In this document: positions 22,002 to 36,300 of the stretch, one piece after another
How positions within the stretch are numbered: the first letter of the stretch is position 1
Layout: every line of letters starts with the position of its first letter
From: Linnemannia schmuckeri
Lineage: Eukaryota > Mortierellomycota > Mortierellomycetes > Mortierellales > Mortierellaceae
Reading direction: 5' to 3'
Assembly (NCBI GenBank): GCA_029449235.1
Contig: JANATG010000006.1
Span: forward strand, 2,294,001-2,358,000
Length of the DNA stretch: 64,000 bases
Program-made: the position numbers and the translations under genes
The notes under the pieces: generated by a model
Told to the model about the DNA's origin: nothing
The model's input: only the letters and a program-made list of their open reading frames with translations
Databases searched by the model: none

Positions 22002-23596
22002 GAAATACTATTACTCAAGATTTTTCTCGTCCGTTCTTGAAAGTAGTGCAGCAGCAAAACGGCGAGGATGAGTTGCATCTGATGATCAAATGGACGTGTT
22101 ATTTTTGGTGGCGCTTTTGGCAGTGCAAATTTAGCTTTGTTGGGCTGAACTTCAGCTCCATACCTTTTTATACGGAGCTAAAATATTCATCCTCCTCCTC
22201 TTCATCGTTCGGTGTATTCCTCGATACTTTTATCCCTTTTTTTTCTCAAGACTATCCTTCCCATTTAAATGGTGCCATTTTAGATACAAGTTGAGAGTAT
22301 AATTTGTTCACTTGCATCAAAAAGCTCAGTTACTCCTTCAATAAACATAAACAAAAACAAAAAGCCCATCCTTTCCCACACCACCCACCCATCTTCTCTC
22401 TACTCGTCTTGCCCCTCCATCTAACCTTGTAGAAGAAAAGTACGAAGTACGAAAGGAACACACTAATAAAAAAAATTAAGTTATTTTTTCGAACACACCA
22501 ATCAACTCACTGGTGCATGCTATGTTACAGCCTGGATTATTTTTTCTTGTCGCAATTAAATCTTAAGTGACCAAAAAAAAAGTGTCCAATAGGCGACTTT
22601 TTTTTGTTATTGTCGAATCTCTCCTTCTTACGGGTGCGATACGAAAGAAGACGCGACATGGTCAAGTCAAGAATACATCGGAAGGAGTACCTGAGATTGA
22701 GCAAAAAGAGCGGAAGTAGAGTGAGGGTAAGAGGAATAATAAATGCGTCATGGATCGGCGTGGAAGGAGCGAATAAATTGAAGAAAGGTTAAAGGATAAG
22801 AATGAGCGGAAGTAACGAAAATATCTCCGCCAAGGTATGTCTGTGGGCAGTGCAAATAAAATAGAGACGCGATTGGCTGTATCTTTCATGAACAAAAGTT
22901 GTGGTTTGTCCAATTGACGGTCGCCAACAAGATAATGTACTAGATTTTCCTTCCTTTTCAGTCTTATGTATGTAATAAAGCATGCCGCCGGAAGGAAAAA
23001 AACACGAGATATACGATAGTCGGGAAATATAGTCGTCCAGTGGAAGGTGATAGGAAAGTCGTCCACTTGTATATTTCAGATATAGGGGAATGAAAAAAAA
23101 AAACTATTATTGTGGGCAATACTTTGTTTTTCTTGATCGTTGTTGTATGCGAATTGAAGGAGAATGTATGTGCGTGCGAAAAAAAAACGATCGGACAAAG
23201 GAGTTCTTATCGTATACCAAAAATACTGTACTTTACACAGAAGTGCAGAGCGAAAAAGTGGGGGCGAGGAGCTAAAAGTACCTAAAAAAATGAGAGATGG
23301 CATTGACTTGCGATCGGTGGAAGTCCTCCCTCCGCGGAAGTTCTATTGCTGTGGGCAAAAAGAAAATAATACCTGAGATACAAAAACATACACACACACA
23401 CAAAAAAAAAACAATCAAAACAGAGGGTACACTAAGAAGAGATGAAGAGGCAAAAAGAGTGAATGCACAGGAGAGAAAAGGACCCTACTTGCTAACACGA
23501 ACTCAAATTTTCGACTTTTTGTTGTTTCCTTCCTGTCTACAAGTTTGTTTGTGACACCATGAAATTCGCTGCGCGCCTCAAACAACATCAAAAACA

Positions 23597-23627
<31 letters not shown>

Positions 23628-26600
23628 TTCCGAGAGGTAAACGAGGGCGCGATTTTCTGCGCCGTCAAAAGAAAACGAAGGTACAGAGTAGAAAAAAGAC
23701 CTTTTTTGTTTTGAGCCCTCTTTTTTTTCTATTGTTGTTTGTGTTGTGTTTGTGTTTTGTTTGTTGTGTTGCATGGTATTGTTTTCGTGTACTCCTATTT
23801 CCTGTGCAGTACATTCCTGCCAACTACTAGACTCCAAGGAAATGTGCAAATAAACAAAAGAAGCAAGAACAAGGAAACGAGACGGGAGAAAGGGGACCCA
23901 GTTTTTTTTTGTGTTTGTTTGGGGTTACCACTCTTCTACCTATTTTGCGCCCATATGCACCCATCCTACCGCATTTTTATTTCGTTCTATTTTCTCTTTC
24001 TACAATGCATGGAAGGAAGAAAGGAAACGTGGGAAGGAAGGAAGAGGAGCGAAAGGAGCAATAGGTAAGGGACGGAGTACAACTCACGTTTTGGTCCATA
24101 AAAGCTATGCAAGAAACGAGGAATCGGGTCTCAAGTTCGGAGTAGAAGTAAAATCCATCTTTTCCCTGTGCATGGCGCACAAAGAAAGAGGGAAGGGAGG
24201 GAAGTTTATCTTTTGGAATGGGAAGAGGGAGAGAAGTGAGCGGACAAATGGGCGAAAACGAGAGCCTAGTTTTGCTATGCTTTATTGTTGTTGTTTTTTC
24301 CTTCTGCATTCGTGTTAATGTTTGGTGTTGGGGCACCAAAAACACATGCGGACATACAAACATGCAAACATCCCTACCCATAACATGCATGTATGAGGGA
24401 ATTAAAAAAAAGAAAACGTGCAAATGGTGCTTGTAAAATAGGAAAACAAAGAATGAGATGAAGGTAAACAGAGATAGAGGTGCAGATGTTGTTATTCTCG
24501 ATATTTTTCGTTGTTCATGAGCTGGTTTTTTGTCAGTATGGATGATCACTGTCCACTCGCCCTTGGCACATGTCCCTCTCCACTCTCTCATTCCTTTTTC
24601 TATTCTTTTGTCCATGTTAGAAACCAAAAAAAAAGAATTTGAACGGAAAGTCAACAATGACTCTGCGCAAAGATTTGGACTTTTTTTTTTGTTGATTGTT
24701 GTTGTAGTTGCGGGTACGAAAGTGAATGGACGCAAGTTAAGAATGAGACTGAAGAAAAAGAAAAATAACAAAGAGCTTAGTTGAGAGCCATGCTCACAAG
24801 CATCATTACATCTTATGTACTACTCGCGCTGCTGTTTGTTTTCCGACTAGTTTCTTCCTCAGTTTCCTCTTTGAATTGGCAACTGTTTGTGGCCTTTTTG
24901 TGTTTTGTGTTTTGTGCTTTCATTTTTTTAAGTGTGATGGGTGGATATATGTGGTTCGAGTTCGTTGGCTAACCAAAAGAAAAAAAAAATCGTATACCAC
25001 TCATACACGCGTGTTGGCGAAACAACGAAGAGCGAAAAAGAAAGAAAGAAAAGGGAAGGATGACATTGCATGTTACCTTACCCCCTTCTTCTCAATGGCT
25101 CGATTCAATTGCTCCTGATGTATCGATTTTGTAAAAGATCTGGTCCATCCTTTCCTACCTTTCTCTCCCCTTTATTTCCCCTCTTTGGTTACTTACCAGC
25201 CACCCTTCCCTCTCTCACTACACTCCTCTCCTTGACGGTACCTGCGCGTATAACTCTGTCTCCTGTCCAAATTGTCACATTGGCTGACGGAAAACGTCTA
25301 GAACAAAAAATCAAGGCATGTATTTACAAGGCATGAGGCAAACATATGTTGTTCGCTTTCTTTCTCTCCCCCTTTCTCTATCCTCTTTTCGCATTATTTA
25401 TCTGTTTACCTCTCCTTATTACGGTACAAAAGGAGCGAGCAGTAAAGACTAACACAAGGAGACAGGGGGAGATGGTGACCAGGAGTCGCAGAAGATATCT
25501 GCATTATTCTACTCCAGTTTTTTATTCGCGTAAGCTACAGATGTCTCATTTCTTATCAACAACCCTGTCTCATTTCTTGTATCTTGCGAAGCATGAGGCA
25601 GACTTTCGCGAAATCCGAAATAGCGACAAAGAAATACGAGCACGCGAAGAAAGGAGGTAGGAATCAGATGGATGGGTAAAAGACATAGAAAAGCGTGCGA
25701 TGCAAGTGTTCTTCTTACCTTGCGCTTTTTTACCAATCCCTCTTCTCCCCTGAATCTTTTTTTGAAATGACATGGCTCACATGCGTAATTTTCGTTGTGA
25801 CGAACCAACGCCCCTTGCGCACAAACCAGTGCCTACTTTTGTCTTTCCCATCTCCTGCCTATGGATGTATTACTAATCAAACCACGTATAGCTCACCCCC
25901 TCTTGTGCGAACGAGTGGTAGAGATGCAGATGGGACAAGAGGGAGAATGGAGGATATTGGGATCCAGAATGAAAATAAGCGCTAAGGAGTACAAGCCCAA
26001 AATACAAAAAAAAGTCGCCTCAAGAAACCTTGATCCGAGGAGTGCGATACAAAATGTCTAAATACCAAAGACGTAAATACAGGGAAGCTGTACTGTGTGG
26101 TCTTTGACACCCGAACACTTTTTGCGTGCATGCAACAAAGTTAGTAGGCGATGCTTTTTCTTTGCCTCATTGTTCAGAAACAATCTTTTTTATTCATGGC
26201 ACTTTCCTTATCTCCCACTGCTGTTTCTTGTGTCCCACATGAGTAAAGAGATATCTTACGACAAACCGAGAGTAGATACAGTCCTGTTAGGCGGTAGTAG
26301 GGCTTTGGACGCGAAAGGATGACGTTTATTGTAGTGTCATATGCGAGCCGAATTTCAGAGATATCCAATAAGGCGCGAGGGATGAGAATAAGGAAGGGAT
26401 AAACGACAGATAGCTGGTACAAAAAAAGAAAAGAGACAATCGTCTCGTCTTTTTGTGAAAGCGAAGTATGGAGGAGGGTCGACGGCGGAATAGAAGTAAA
26501 AAGGATTGGGGGAAAAAGGGAGGGGATTAGGAATAACAAGTGATATGGCTTGTTTACTTGTACAGTATTTTTTGTCTTGCAATGCAGTTGGGAGGAAAAA

Positions 26601-29600
26601 AAAATGGGCGGGGTAGGTTGGGCGGGTTGGGCGGGTTGTTTGGACTGTGGTCCGATGTGTGCGGATAGATTGATACATGCATGTCAGTATGTGAAAGGAT
26701 GGAAGGAGGAAAAACCTTCTTTGTTTTTGACAATGCGCATTGTTTACATATTTCCCAACGGACAGATGAGCAAAGAGACGCATATTCAAGCAACACACGG
26801 CACACAGAAACTCAGGAGAGAGGGAAAAAGGAAAGGGAACTGCAGAGGGCAGAGAAGGCGGGAGAAGGGAGTGGGAGGGAGCAAGTGATGTCCAAACAAG
26901 AGCACGACAAAAGTGCAAACACAAACACAAGCACAAACAAAATAGAAAGAAAAAGATAGAGCAAGGAGAGAAAAGTAAAGAGATGAGAACACAGATGGTC
27001 AGACAACCCTCACCAACAGCGACATCAGTCAACAAAGCAAAATATACAAACAAACAGCGGAGACAATGCACAGTGCCCCTCTTCATCTCTTTCTCTTTTC
27101 CTTCTTACCTCTGGTTTCTACCCTCATCCTCCCTTTGTTTCCCTTTTCTTCTTTTTTTTCCGCGCCCTTTTCTTTCTCTCTCACACACTTTTTTCTTACC
27201 TTTGGCTTCTTGTTGCTTCGAAATTAAATTAATGCTTTCAATCAAATTTTTAGTATACCATCTCCAGAAGTGAAGGAAAAGGAGTGTTTTTTCGATTGTC
27301 ACCCCCGTTTTGTGCCCGGCTGCTTGTTTGCGCCATCGTTTCCTTTCCTTTTCTTTTGAATCCGAAATGGAATCCCGTGCGTGCCTGCAATTGCAATTGT
27401 GTGTCTCTCCCCTTGTCCTTCCTATTCTCTTCTCTTCACTACTCTTTCTTCCTTATTCGCTTTCTTGTCGTCGTCTCTCATCCTGTTCCCTGTTCCTTTC
27501 TCTCTTCGTGCATCCCTCGTCTTCTTCCCCTTTCTCCCCCCTTTGAATCTGTCCGTTATTACCTTTTCTTCATCCTTCCCTTGACCTTTTCTCTCCCACT
27601 CAATTCAGTTACCTTCTTCAACTTTCCATTTCCCCCTTCTTTCCTCTCTTTCTTCATCCCTTTTCTTCTTTTCTTTTTCCAGCTCATATCCCTCGCTCTG
27701 TTCCTTGCTCTCCCTTCTGTCCCCTTCTCCTTTTTTTAACCTTGTCTCTATTGGACCGCCGCCCTAACTTGTCCTGCCTTGCGCTTGTTTATCCTTGGTC
27801 CGCTCGTTCGCCTCTTTGACAGTAATGCATTCCGTTCATCCTTCTCCATATAACCTCCGAACCTTGTTGTCCCCTCTTTTTTTCTTCTCTTTTGTTCTAT
27901 TCTTTATCGCTTATTGCTCGTTCTGTTCCCGTTGACAGAAAAATAAACAAAAGGATGAGGGAGAAGGGTCTGATGGAGATGACGGATGAGATTTGTTGAT
28001 GGGTTTGAACACGACCACTTATTCATGGTGCACATTTTTTTGTTTATCTCTAGCCCTTGCTTTCGAACTACATATTCAATGGATGAGTGGACGTCGTGTA
28101 AAAAGGGAGTGTTGTTTGTGTTTGTGAAGGAAAAAGAGAAGGAAAGTGAATGGTGTTGAAGAATGGAGAAGGGAATAAGGGGTACAAGGGGCGATTAAGG
28201 AATGGATGAGGATTGGGAGTTGGTTGGGCGCTTCGAGGAGCGAAATTGATACCGCTCTTCTATCATCCAATCTTTACGTTCAGAACCCTTTTTTCGTTTT
28301 CTCTTCTCGCTTTTGTTTCTACACTTTCATGCTCCCCTTTACCTTTTGCATTTTCCATTTGCATGCACTTATTCTAGTCTCACTTGGTACGGTATAACTA
28401 GTTCTTTGTTGTCCAATAGTAAGTCAACGATAGACACCCCCGTTGAATATGTGATTAAGCTTTAAGTCAGGACAGCAGTGAAACGAAGACAGAAAGAAAG
28501 CAAGTAGACAAACTATATGCAGCTCTCTCTTCACTCCCTTTTTTAAGTGTATTGATCGCGGTACTCGTCTTTTCCAACAAAGTCAACGTAGAGAGGTTTT
28601 TGTACTTAAAATATATGGAGTTGTCGTCGCTGTAGTTGTCTTGGGCTGACGCCTTGGTGTATTGCGTCCTGCATTCTCTAATGCGTGTGTCTCGGATGCA
28701 TATCCACTCTTATCCCTTCGCCCCTCAATCTTTGATCACCCCTTCTTTTTCTCTCCTTACTTCGCTTTTTCGTCGCTTTTCACCACCATCGCCGTCTCAT
28801 TCTCTGCAATTGTTTACCTTTGATTTCTCTTCGTGCTGACAACCACTCAATTGGAAAAACAAACGATTCGTGATTGTTTCGAATCACACATAGCAAAAAA
28901 AAGAGATGAGAAACAACAACAAAAGTCTTCGAGAGATCATGAAATTCTTTTTTTTTCTTTTCTTTTCGTGTGCGCACTGTCACCCTTTTGATACTCTTCG
29001 TCACCCCCTTTTTTTCCTTTGTCTATCCCCAGCCAGTACCGCGCGTCTCTCCGACCTCTTTCTCACTCTCATCTTCATAGCTCACTCGCCTTCTCCCCTG
29101 CCCCTTCTCGCTCCGCCTTCGGCACATCTGCCTCCTCCACTTTTCTGCCTATCCTCTTCGTAAACTTTGCCACAATTGCCAACTTGTTGTAGTCATCCAA
29201 CACTTGAAAATCTGCCTCCCCTTTTTGCATGAATTTTTTTTATTGTTGTTACTGTTGAATTTTTTTTTTGCTTTGGGTTGGTGTATGATTTCCGTTTTGC
29301 GATGGAGTCTTGTGCTTGTGCATTTACAACTGACCTGGTGTACATCCGGTGCATTTTTTTCTCTTTAGTATAGGTAGGAAAGGATTAAAAAAAAGGGAAA
29401 ATGAAAAAGCGGAAAGGATGGAAATAAGGGCAAAGGGAAGGAAAGAAGAGAGGGTGAGGATGAATGCCTTCGAAGTTCGTGTTTATGTGCTTGTTTCTCG
29501 TCCTGCGCTCTCTCTATAAGTATTTTTGTGTAATGGCCCTCCCTTTCCCCCCTTATGCAATTGAAGTGATTGTACTCCAAAAGACCGAACCAATTTTTTT

Positions 29601-32150
29601 TGAGCCTCAGATACCTCAGTGAGTAGACAACGTTCTTTGGTACAGGGTGTATGAGTGGTATTGTTTGCTCCTGTCGTCCTTTTCTCCCTGTCGCCCTTTT
29701 GCTCCTTCCCAACCTGGGATGGGATTGATGACGTTCTCATCTGACACAACCTGTTCTTGTGGGAATAGATGGCAGTGGTTTTGTTTGTCAAGGGAGAGTG
29801 AGGAGGTGACTGAGGAAAGTTGTTTATGCTCGAAAGTTATATAATGAAGTGAATCAACTGAAAGGGGGGGATAGGGATGTGCGAATTGAAGGAAAAGGAT
29901 GACCCTTGCTCTCCTTTCTTGCTTCTTCCTCCTTCTACTTTTGAGCCCTTTTTTTTGGAATGGACACACGGTTGTAAATATATGATGGACATGGAGGGAT
30001 GCAAAGGAAAGAAAAAAGTGGGCCAATGGCGTCGCGTGTATTTTTTTCCGCGTATATTTTTCCTATAGGATGTAGTGTGCCATAGTGTGCATGCATAGAT
30101 ACACAGCAAAAAAGACAATGGGAACGATGACTTTAATTGCTCGCTCGCCTTCACTCTCTGTCTCCATTCTTCCCTCTTTTTTCACTTCACTTTTCGTTTT
30201 TTTCTTACCGACTTTTACATAGAGTTGTAATTTTTGCATTTTGTAGTTTTTCCACAAAGGTCCCGTTATTCTCACTAACATCATTGTGTGCCGGCCCTAC
30301 AACATTTCTAACTACCTTGTTACTTATGCTTCCACAAGTGTAAGGGGCCTTCCTGTCTGCTACTCTTATTTCCTTTACATCATTGGCTACTCGCCATTTT
30401 TTGTGCATTTGATGGCTGACCATTTACGCGTACTGATCGCAAGTTCTTTACGCGTTCGCGTTTCGTCTCTACCCTCATTATTGATCGATCCATTGCCTCG
30501 TTTTCTTTCAGCTGCTATTTTCTACGTTACTACTACTTCCTTCTTGTCCGCATATGTATCTATCAATTCCTTTTACTTTCTCTTTCTTCCCCTTGTTTGT
30601 GTTTTCCTCCCGTCTTCCCCCCTTACCAACTCCCTTCCTTTTTGTTGACTGTCATTATCAAGCAATTTATTCCTTTGTGTCGGTCATTCACTTCTTGATT
30701 GTTATTATTGAATACTCTAACTTCTTTGTCCGATTCAATTGAATCGCTCCGTCTTGCACTTTTCCTTGGGTCACTCGTATTTACTCCCTCTGTCCACTCA
30801 CTCACTCCACCTTCCTCGTTCCCTTCACCTTAGCTCGCTCATAGTATCAATTCCGTGTGTGTGCGTGCGTGAACTGCGTTCATCATTTTTTACCTTCAGC
30901 ACAAACATAGTTACTCATACTCTTGCTCTTTCTCACTCACTCATTTGCTTCTCCCCCTTTTTTGTCACCCTCTCTTACTCTTACTCTCTCTTTTTCCATC
31001 TTTTCCTTCTTTTCCTTCTTTTCCTTCTTTTCCTTCTTTTTCCCTTTTGGCCCCATCCACGCCTACACCGAACACCCTCACCTCCACTCCCACCCTCACT
31101 CGTACTCTTACTACATCCCTCTTCCTCTCTCCCTTATCGTCGAATTCCCTTCCTTACATTCACCACTCATCCATTCCTTTGCTCATTCATTCGTCCGTTC
31201 ATTCACCCTTTTTCAGTCATTCCTCTACTCCCTCTCTGTCTCCTTGGGTGTTTTTCACATTCATTCGCTCTCCCGCTCATTCCATCGCCACTGCCACACG
31301 TACACATACACTGTGAGTCGTCTTTTTTTTTTTATTTTTTTTTGAGCACCCCAAAATTATTTTCCTCCCTTTGTTTTTTACCACGTCTCTGGCCACCTCG
31401 TTTTTTCTCTGTCTTTTTCTAAAGGGCGACCTGACCTGACTTGGCATTTTCTCATTCATTCATTTCTGCTGCTGCAGCAGGCAGGCAGCTGATACACCAA
31501 AAAAAAAAGAATAACAAACACTAAAGGCTCAACATTCTGCGTGTACTACTTTACTCTCTACTTCCGATTACTACAGCCCTATTTTTTTTCTCTTACTTAC
31601 CACTCCTTGTACTTGTTTTGCGCCATCCATTCCTACATTACATTGTTCATCGCCTTCTCTATTGCATCAATTGTACTCTATTCAGTTTTTTTTTCTTTAA
31701 CCTTTCTTTCTTACTCTTTCCCTCCCATTCCATCTCTTATCCCATCCCTCTCTCTTTCTTTCTCTCTCACGTTTATTGTACCCTCCCCCTCTTTTTCTTT
31801 GCGGCCACCCAATTTATTCTACGATTCCACAAGAACGTGCGCACAAGATCTGAACACGCTTTTTTTTTTTATTTTATTTTATTTTTCCTCTTATTTTCCT
31901 CTCCATCTCCTTTCTTTCTTTCTTTCTTTTTCTTTATCTTCTCTCTTCTTTTTTGTCCTCCCCTCACTTTTATATATCTTCCTCTTCTTTCCTCTTCGCC
32001 TTGCTAATCTCTCTTTCTTTCCCTCTCTTTTCTTTCCTCCTTTCTTCCCTCTCTCCTCTATTGCTAGACATACACAAACAGTCGACCATAGCACAAACAT
32101 ACATACATCCATCCAACAGAGACACATATTCATACACTCACAAAAGAACT
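22002..32150. other. 10-kb gene-free region upstream of the ten-finger gene
   Basis: No frame resembles a known protein. The longest frames (23977-24771 minus, 26355-27086 minus, 30739-31422 plus, 31541-32464 plus) have homopolymer-rich, Ser/Leu/Phe-rich translations without domains. The right part (about 30.7-32.1 kb) is strongly C/T-rich and is probably promoter and 5' leader of the gene starting at 32151. Simple repeats include an A-run at about 23598-23622 and a TTTTCCTTC array at about 31004-31048. A spliced gene with short exons, or a non-coding RNA, could be hidden here. Confidence 0.55.
31004..31048 (+). repeat. TTTTCCTTC 9-base tandem repeat
   Basis: Four to five near-perfect units lie in the C/T-rich leader region of the downstream zinc-finger gene. 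Confidence 0.85.
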
Positions 32151-33272
32151 ATGGCTACCACGCATTCGGTACAACGGGGATCATATCCAAAGGATCAACA
32201 GCATCCGCCTCACCTCCACCACCTCCACCACCTCCCCCCTCACCACTCCCTCCCTTCTACACATCATCGCCATACTCACCTTCCTCCTCTTCACCACCCT
32301 CACTCCTCTCCTCCTCACTTGCACTCCTCTCCTCCTCATTCTCACTCTCACCCCTCCTTCCACCACCCTCAACAAAAAGCACAACAGCAACAACAACAAC
32401 ATCGTCAACAACAGGCTCACCCTCAACTCCTTCGTCGCCAGCAGGAGCAATTGTACCGCCCTGACCTCATCGATCCCAGCGAACAATACCAATACCAACA
32501 CAGACAGCCCCCTTACAACCCTGACTACGACTGGGACCAGGAGGAACTCGAAACCATACAGCGTCAGCAGCGCCTTGTACAACAGCGACACCGTCAATCC
32601 CAACAGCATAAGCAGGTAGCACACCAACAGGCCCAGGCGCAGCATCAACAAGAACAGCAGCAAGCACAACAACAGGAGGAAGAGAAAAAGAGGGCAATCT
32701 TGGCTCAGCAACAACACCAGCAGCAGCACCCGCACCCGCATCAGTACCACACCCCAGCCCGTACGACATCGGAAGCACTCCACCGTACCCAAAAGGCCTC
32801 GTTTTATTTTACGACAACAGCCCACCAGGAGCGTGGCAAGCAAACACCAAACGCCCTCTATTCCCCTCCGCCGTTATCCGCCTCATCCTCGACATCATCC
32901 TCTTTGCCCTCTCCAAAAGTATGTTTTTTTATTATGTTTAAAATAATAATATCATCATCATCGCCACTTCCTCCTCTCTGCCTTCCTCTCCTTCAATCTT
33001 TTCCATCCCTTTTTTGCTTTGCCAATGATTCTTCCCTCTATATCTCCCCCCCTTCTTTCCCTTCCTTTCCTTCCGTTACTCCTCTTCTGCTGCCTCCATT
33101 CTTTTACTTCTTTCAATGTTTTGCTTTCCTTACTTCACTGTACTCCTGGCCGTTTTTCTTTCTCCGTCTCTCATTCACGCCTCTTCTCCTCTTTAAATCC
33201 ACTAATCTTGCTCTTCTTTTTTCTGTCCTGGAACCGACCTCTTGGAGTTTGTTTTTAAAATTGTGAAAAGAA

Positions 33273-33303
<31 letters not shown>

Positions 33304-36300
33304 CTCTCGTTATTCTCCTTCGGCAATGCCAACAGATCCTCACTCTCTCCGACCCAATCAACCAGCTTTCACTTCCATATCGCCCTTTTTTCACTCTCTT
33401 GCTCCTCGTCCTATTCCTTCTACATATCCGATCGACCCTTCACTTTTTTCAAATTCAACGCCTGAGTTTCTTATCCCTTGTTTTGTTGCATTTTTTTGCA
33501 TTTTTTTGTATTCTCTTTATTTTTTCTAATCGATCCCCCTTTTACTTCTTGAACAAGAAAGTGTCAGGACTCTGCTGTTCAATCACCCAGCCCAACCCAG
33601 CCTCGTCCTTTTTTTTTTTTTTTTTTTTTTTTGATTTGGAGATCATCCCGTTCCTCCAATCGAGTGTTTCTGCTCTTCTTACTGAATTGAATGTGTCTTT
33701 TGCATATTCGTTTCCATTATTGCATCATCTCACTTTTAATCCCCTCTTTTTCCGATCCAATGTTTTTTTTTTTTACCCGACCGACCATGCCATGCGAACT
33801 AATGCCTTGTTCGTGCACTGACCCTCCTGTCTCTGGATCTTCTCATTTTTTTTTCTTCTACAATCTTATGTCCTTCAACTCCTTGCACCATCCCATATCC
33901 CTTCTCATAGGCATATCCCTATCCTCCGGTACGCATCGGGCCCCATACTCGCGATTCGCACCACGTCATGTACCCTTCACACCACCCTCAGTACAAGCAC
34001 ACTGGCAAACTTCGACATTCTCCTCTCCAACACGAGCAACAACAACAGCAACAACAACCATCACACCCACGGCATCACTCCAAAGCTCCTGTCGACGCAG
34101 ATCAATGGCACCCCTCCCCTACTCTGTCTCGTCAGGTTCATGATCAACCTCAATACAGCACCAGTAACAGGGGCAGAGACTTGACCACTGACACCAACAA
34201 GAAACCATCCCCATCAGTCGCATCAGCTCCATCACCATCCACCTTATCAGTCTCACCGCAAATCAAGCAGCCTGCATCACACTCCACAACCACCTCTCAA
34301 ACAGCCACTGCTGCTGCACCAATAACTGCAACAGCAACTACTACTACTACTACTACTACTACTAATACCAATACTACAACCACGACACACTCCCCTTCGA
34401 TTGCTCCCCAACCACGCTTCTCTTCTTCGTCATCAACATCCTCTACCTCCCCTTCAATTGCATACGAGCCCGTCACGCCCGTCATCGCCTTCGGTCAACA
34501 CCCGCACCACCAACAACAGCAACAGCCACAGCACCTTAGCTACCACCACCACTCCTCGCGCTCCACCGCCACCTCAGACTCAAATCGCATCCGTCGACAA
34601 GGCGACGCAACACGGTACTCTGACAGCGAAATCATGGACGAGCCTCCCTCCAAGCGGTACCATCACCAATACCACCCACAGCATCGATACAGTGACGAGC
34701 CACCCTCGCGCACCTCCCCTCACCTCTCGATGGCACGCATGTCGATGGAGGACCGCCACTCCTCTTCAAGAACTCATTCGCCAACACTCTCAACCAACAG
34801 TGCTCCCGAACCTTCGGTCGCTCCATCTCTCTCCTTTACCTCGACGGCCTCTGTAGCCGCAGTTGCAGTTGCAGCAGCAGTAGCCACCGCCCCAAGTGCA
34901 GCCGCAGTCGCAACAACGACGACAACTCTTTCCTTCTCCAGGGAGAACTCTGTATTGTCCTTTAAAAAGGGATCGACAATAGCTGAAGGCCGACAGCAAC
35001 AACGCCTTTCTCCCCAAGCTCCGTCCCAAACTCCCACTGCAGCTGCAGCTCCTGCTCCTGCCCCTCCTGCACGAGAGCCACGGGAGCCGATCCAGCTTCC
35101 TTTCCGAGACTGTACGCAATCGTATACTGCGACGACGGCCACGCCGCCTGCGCAGGCTCATCAACTGCATCAGCCACAAGTGCATGGTCTCGTCCAGTCT
35201 CCCTCTAGCTATACTCAAGACAGAAAGCGTGTGAAGCAAGGGATGCGGTACTCTTGTCTGGTGCCTGGATGTCGTCTTCAGTTCCAGAACAAGAGCCAGC
35301 TGGACAGTCATATCTGGGTTTGCCGAGAAGTCAACAAGAATAAGGTCGCTGCTGGCGAAGATCAGGATGTTGTTATGACCATGGCCGGCGCTGTTAAAAC
35401 CAAGAAGGAAGAGGATGAAGTGATGAGATTTCCTCGCGGCAGTAGCATTAGTAGCGCTCGGAATAGTAACAAAATCAGGTCTGCTGGTAGACTTGGAGGC
35501 GCCAGCTCTGATGATGGTGAATCTAAGAGCGGTTTGGGTGAGGCAAGGGTGTATCCATGCTCGGAGCCAGATTGCAAGGCCATCTACACGTCGCTCGAGA
35601 GTCTGGCCCGTCATCGGTACCGACACACTAGTATCACGACTGGAGGCAAACTCCCCTGCACCTGGCCCGGATGTGACAAGATCCTGGCGACGACCAAGAG
35701 TCTGAAGGATCATCTTCAGATCCATGCCGAGCGCGATGCTGGTATTCAGCTGGAGTGTCCTGTCCCCGGATGTGGAAAGATATTTGGAACACACCGCTGT
35801 TTACGCGCCCACGAGCTGCGGTGCAAGCAAGTCAAGTCTGGCGAGCGGTTGCCCTGCCCGGTCGAGGGCTGCAAAGCTACCTTTGGAAGTACGGACTATG
35901 TCCGTCGCCACGTGCTTGACCACGAAAAGGGTCTGATCGGAGTCGAGTTTCGATGCGACTTTCCCGGTTGCACGTCGATTCTGGCAAATCCATTGACATT
36001 ACAGCGACACAAGCAGCTCCACGAGGAACAGGCTTTGGGATTTGAGTGGAAGTGTCTGGTGGATGGGTGTGGAAAGGTATACTCGGGCAGTAAGCAGTTG
36101 ACGGATCATCAGTCGAGGATCCATAAGGACTTGAGTCCGCTGTACCAATTTTCGTGTCCTTACAACCAGTGCCGCGAGATGTTTGATTGTCAGCGGTCTG
36201 CGTACAAGCATGGATGTCTCAACGAACGGTTGCAGTCCCAGCCTCCTTCTTCCATTGATGCTCTAGCCGCTCCTACTGTTTCAGTTACTGTGCCCTCAGC

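Noticed and set aside
23977..24771. 264-codon frame on -
   Set aside because: It has homopolymer-rich Phe and Lys runs, no motif and no coding-like composition; it is probably a chance frame.
26355..27086. 243-codon frame on -
   Set aside because: It is Cys/Leu/Phe/Ser-rich from pyrimidine-rich antisense DNA, with no domain, and competing frames occupy the same interval.
31541..32464. 307-codon frame on + overlapping the start of the ten-finger gene
   Set aside because: The frame starting at 32151 continues by splicing into the zinc fingers. This one is C/T-rich leader translated out of frame.
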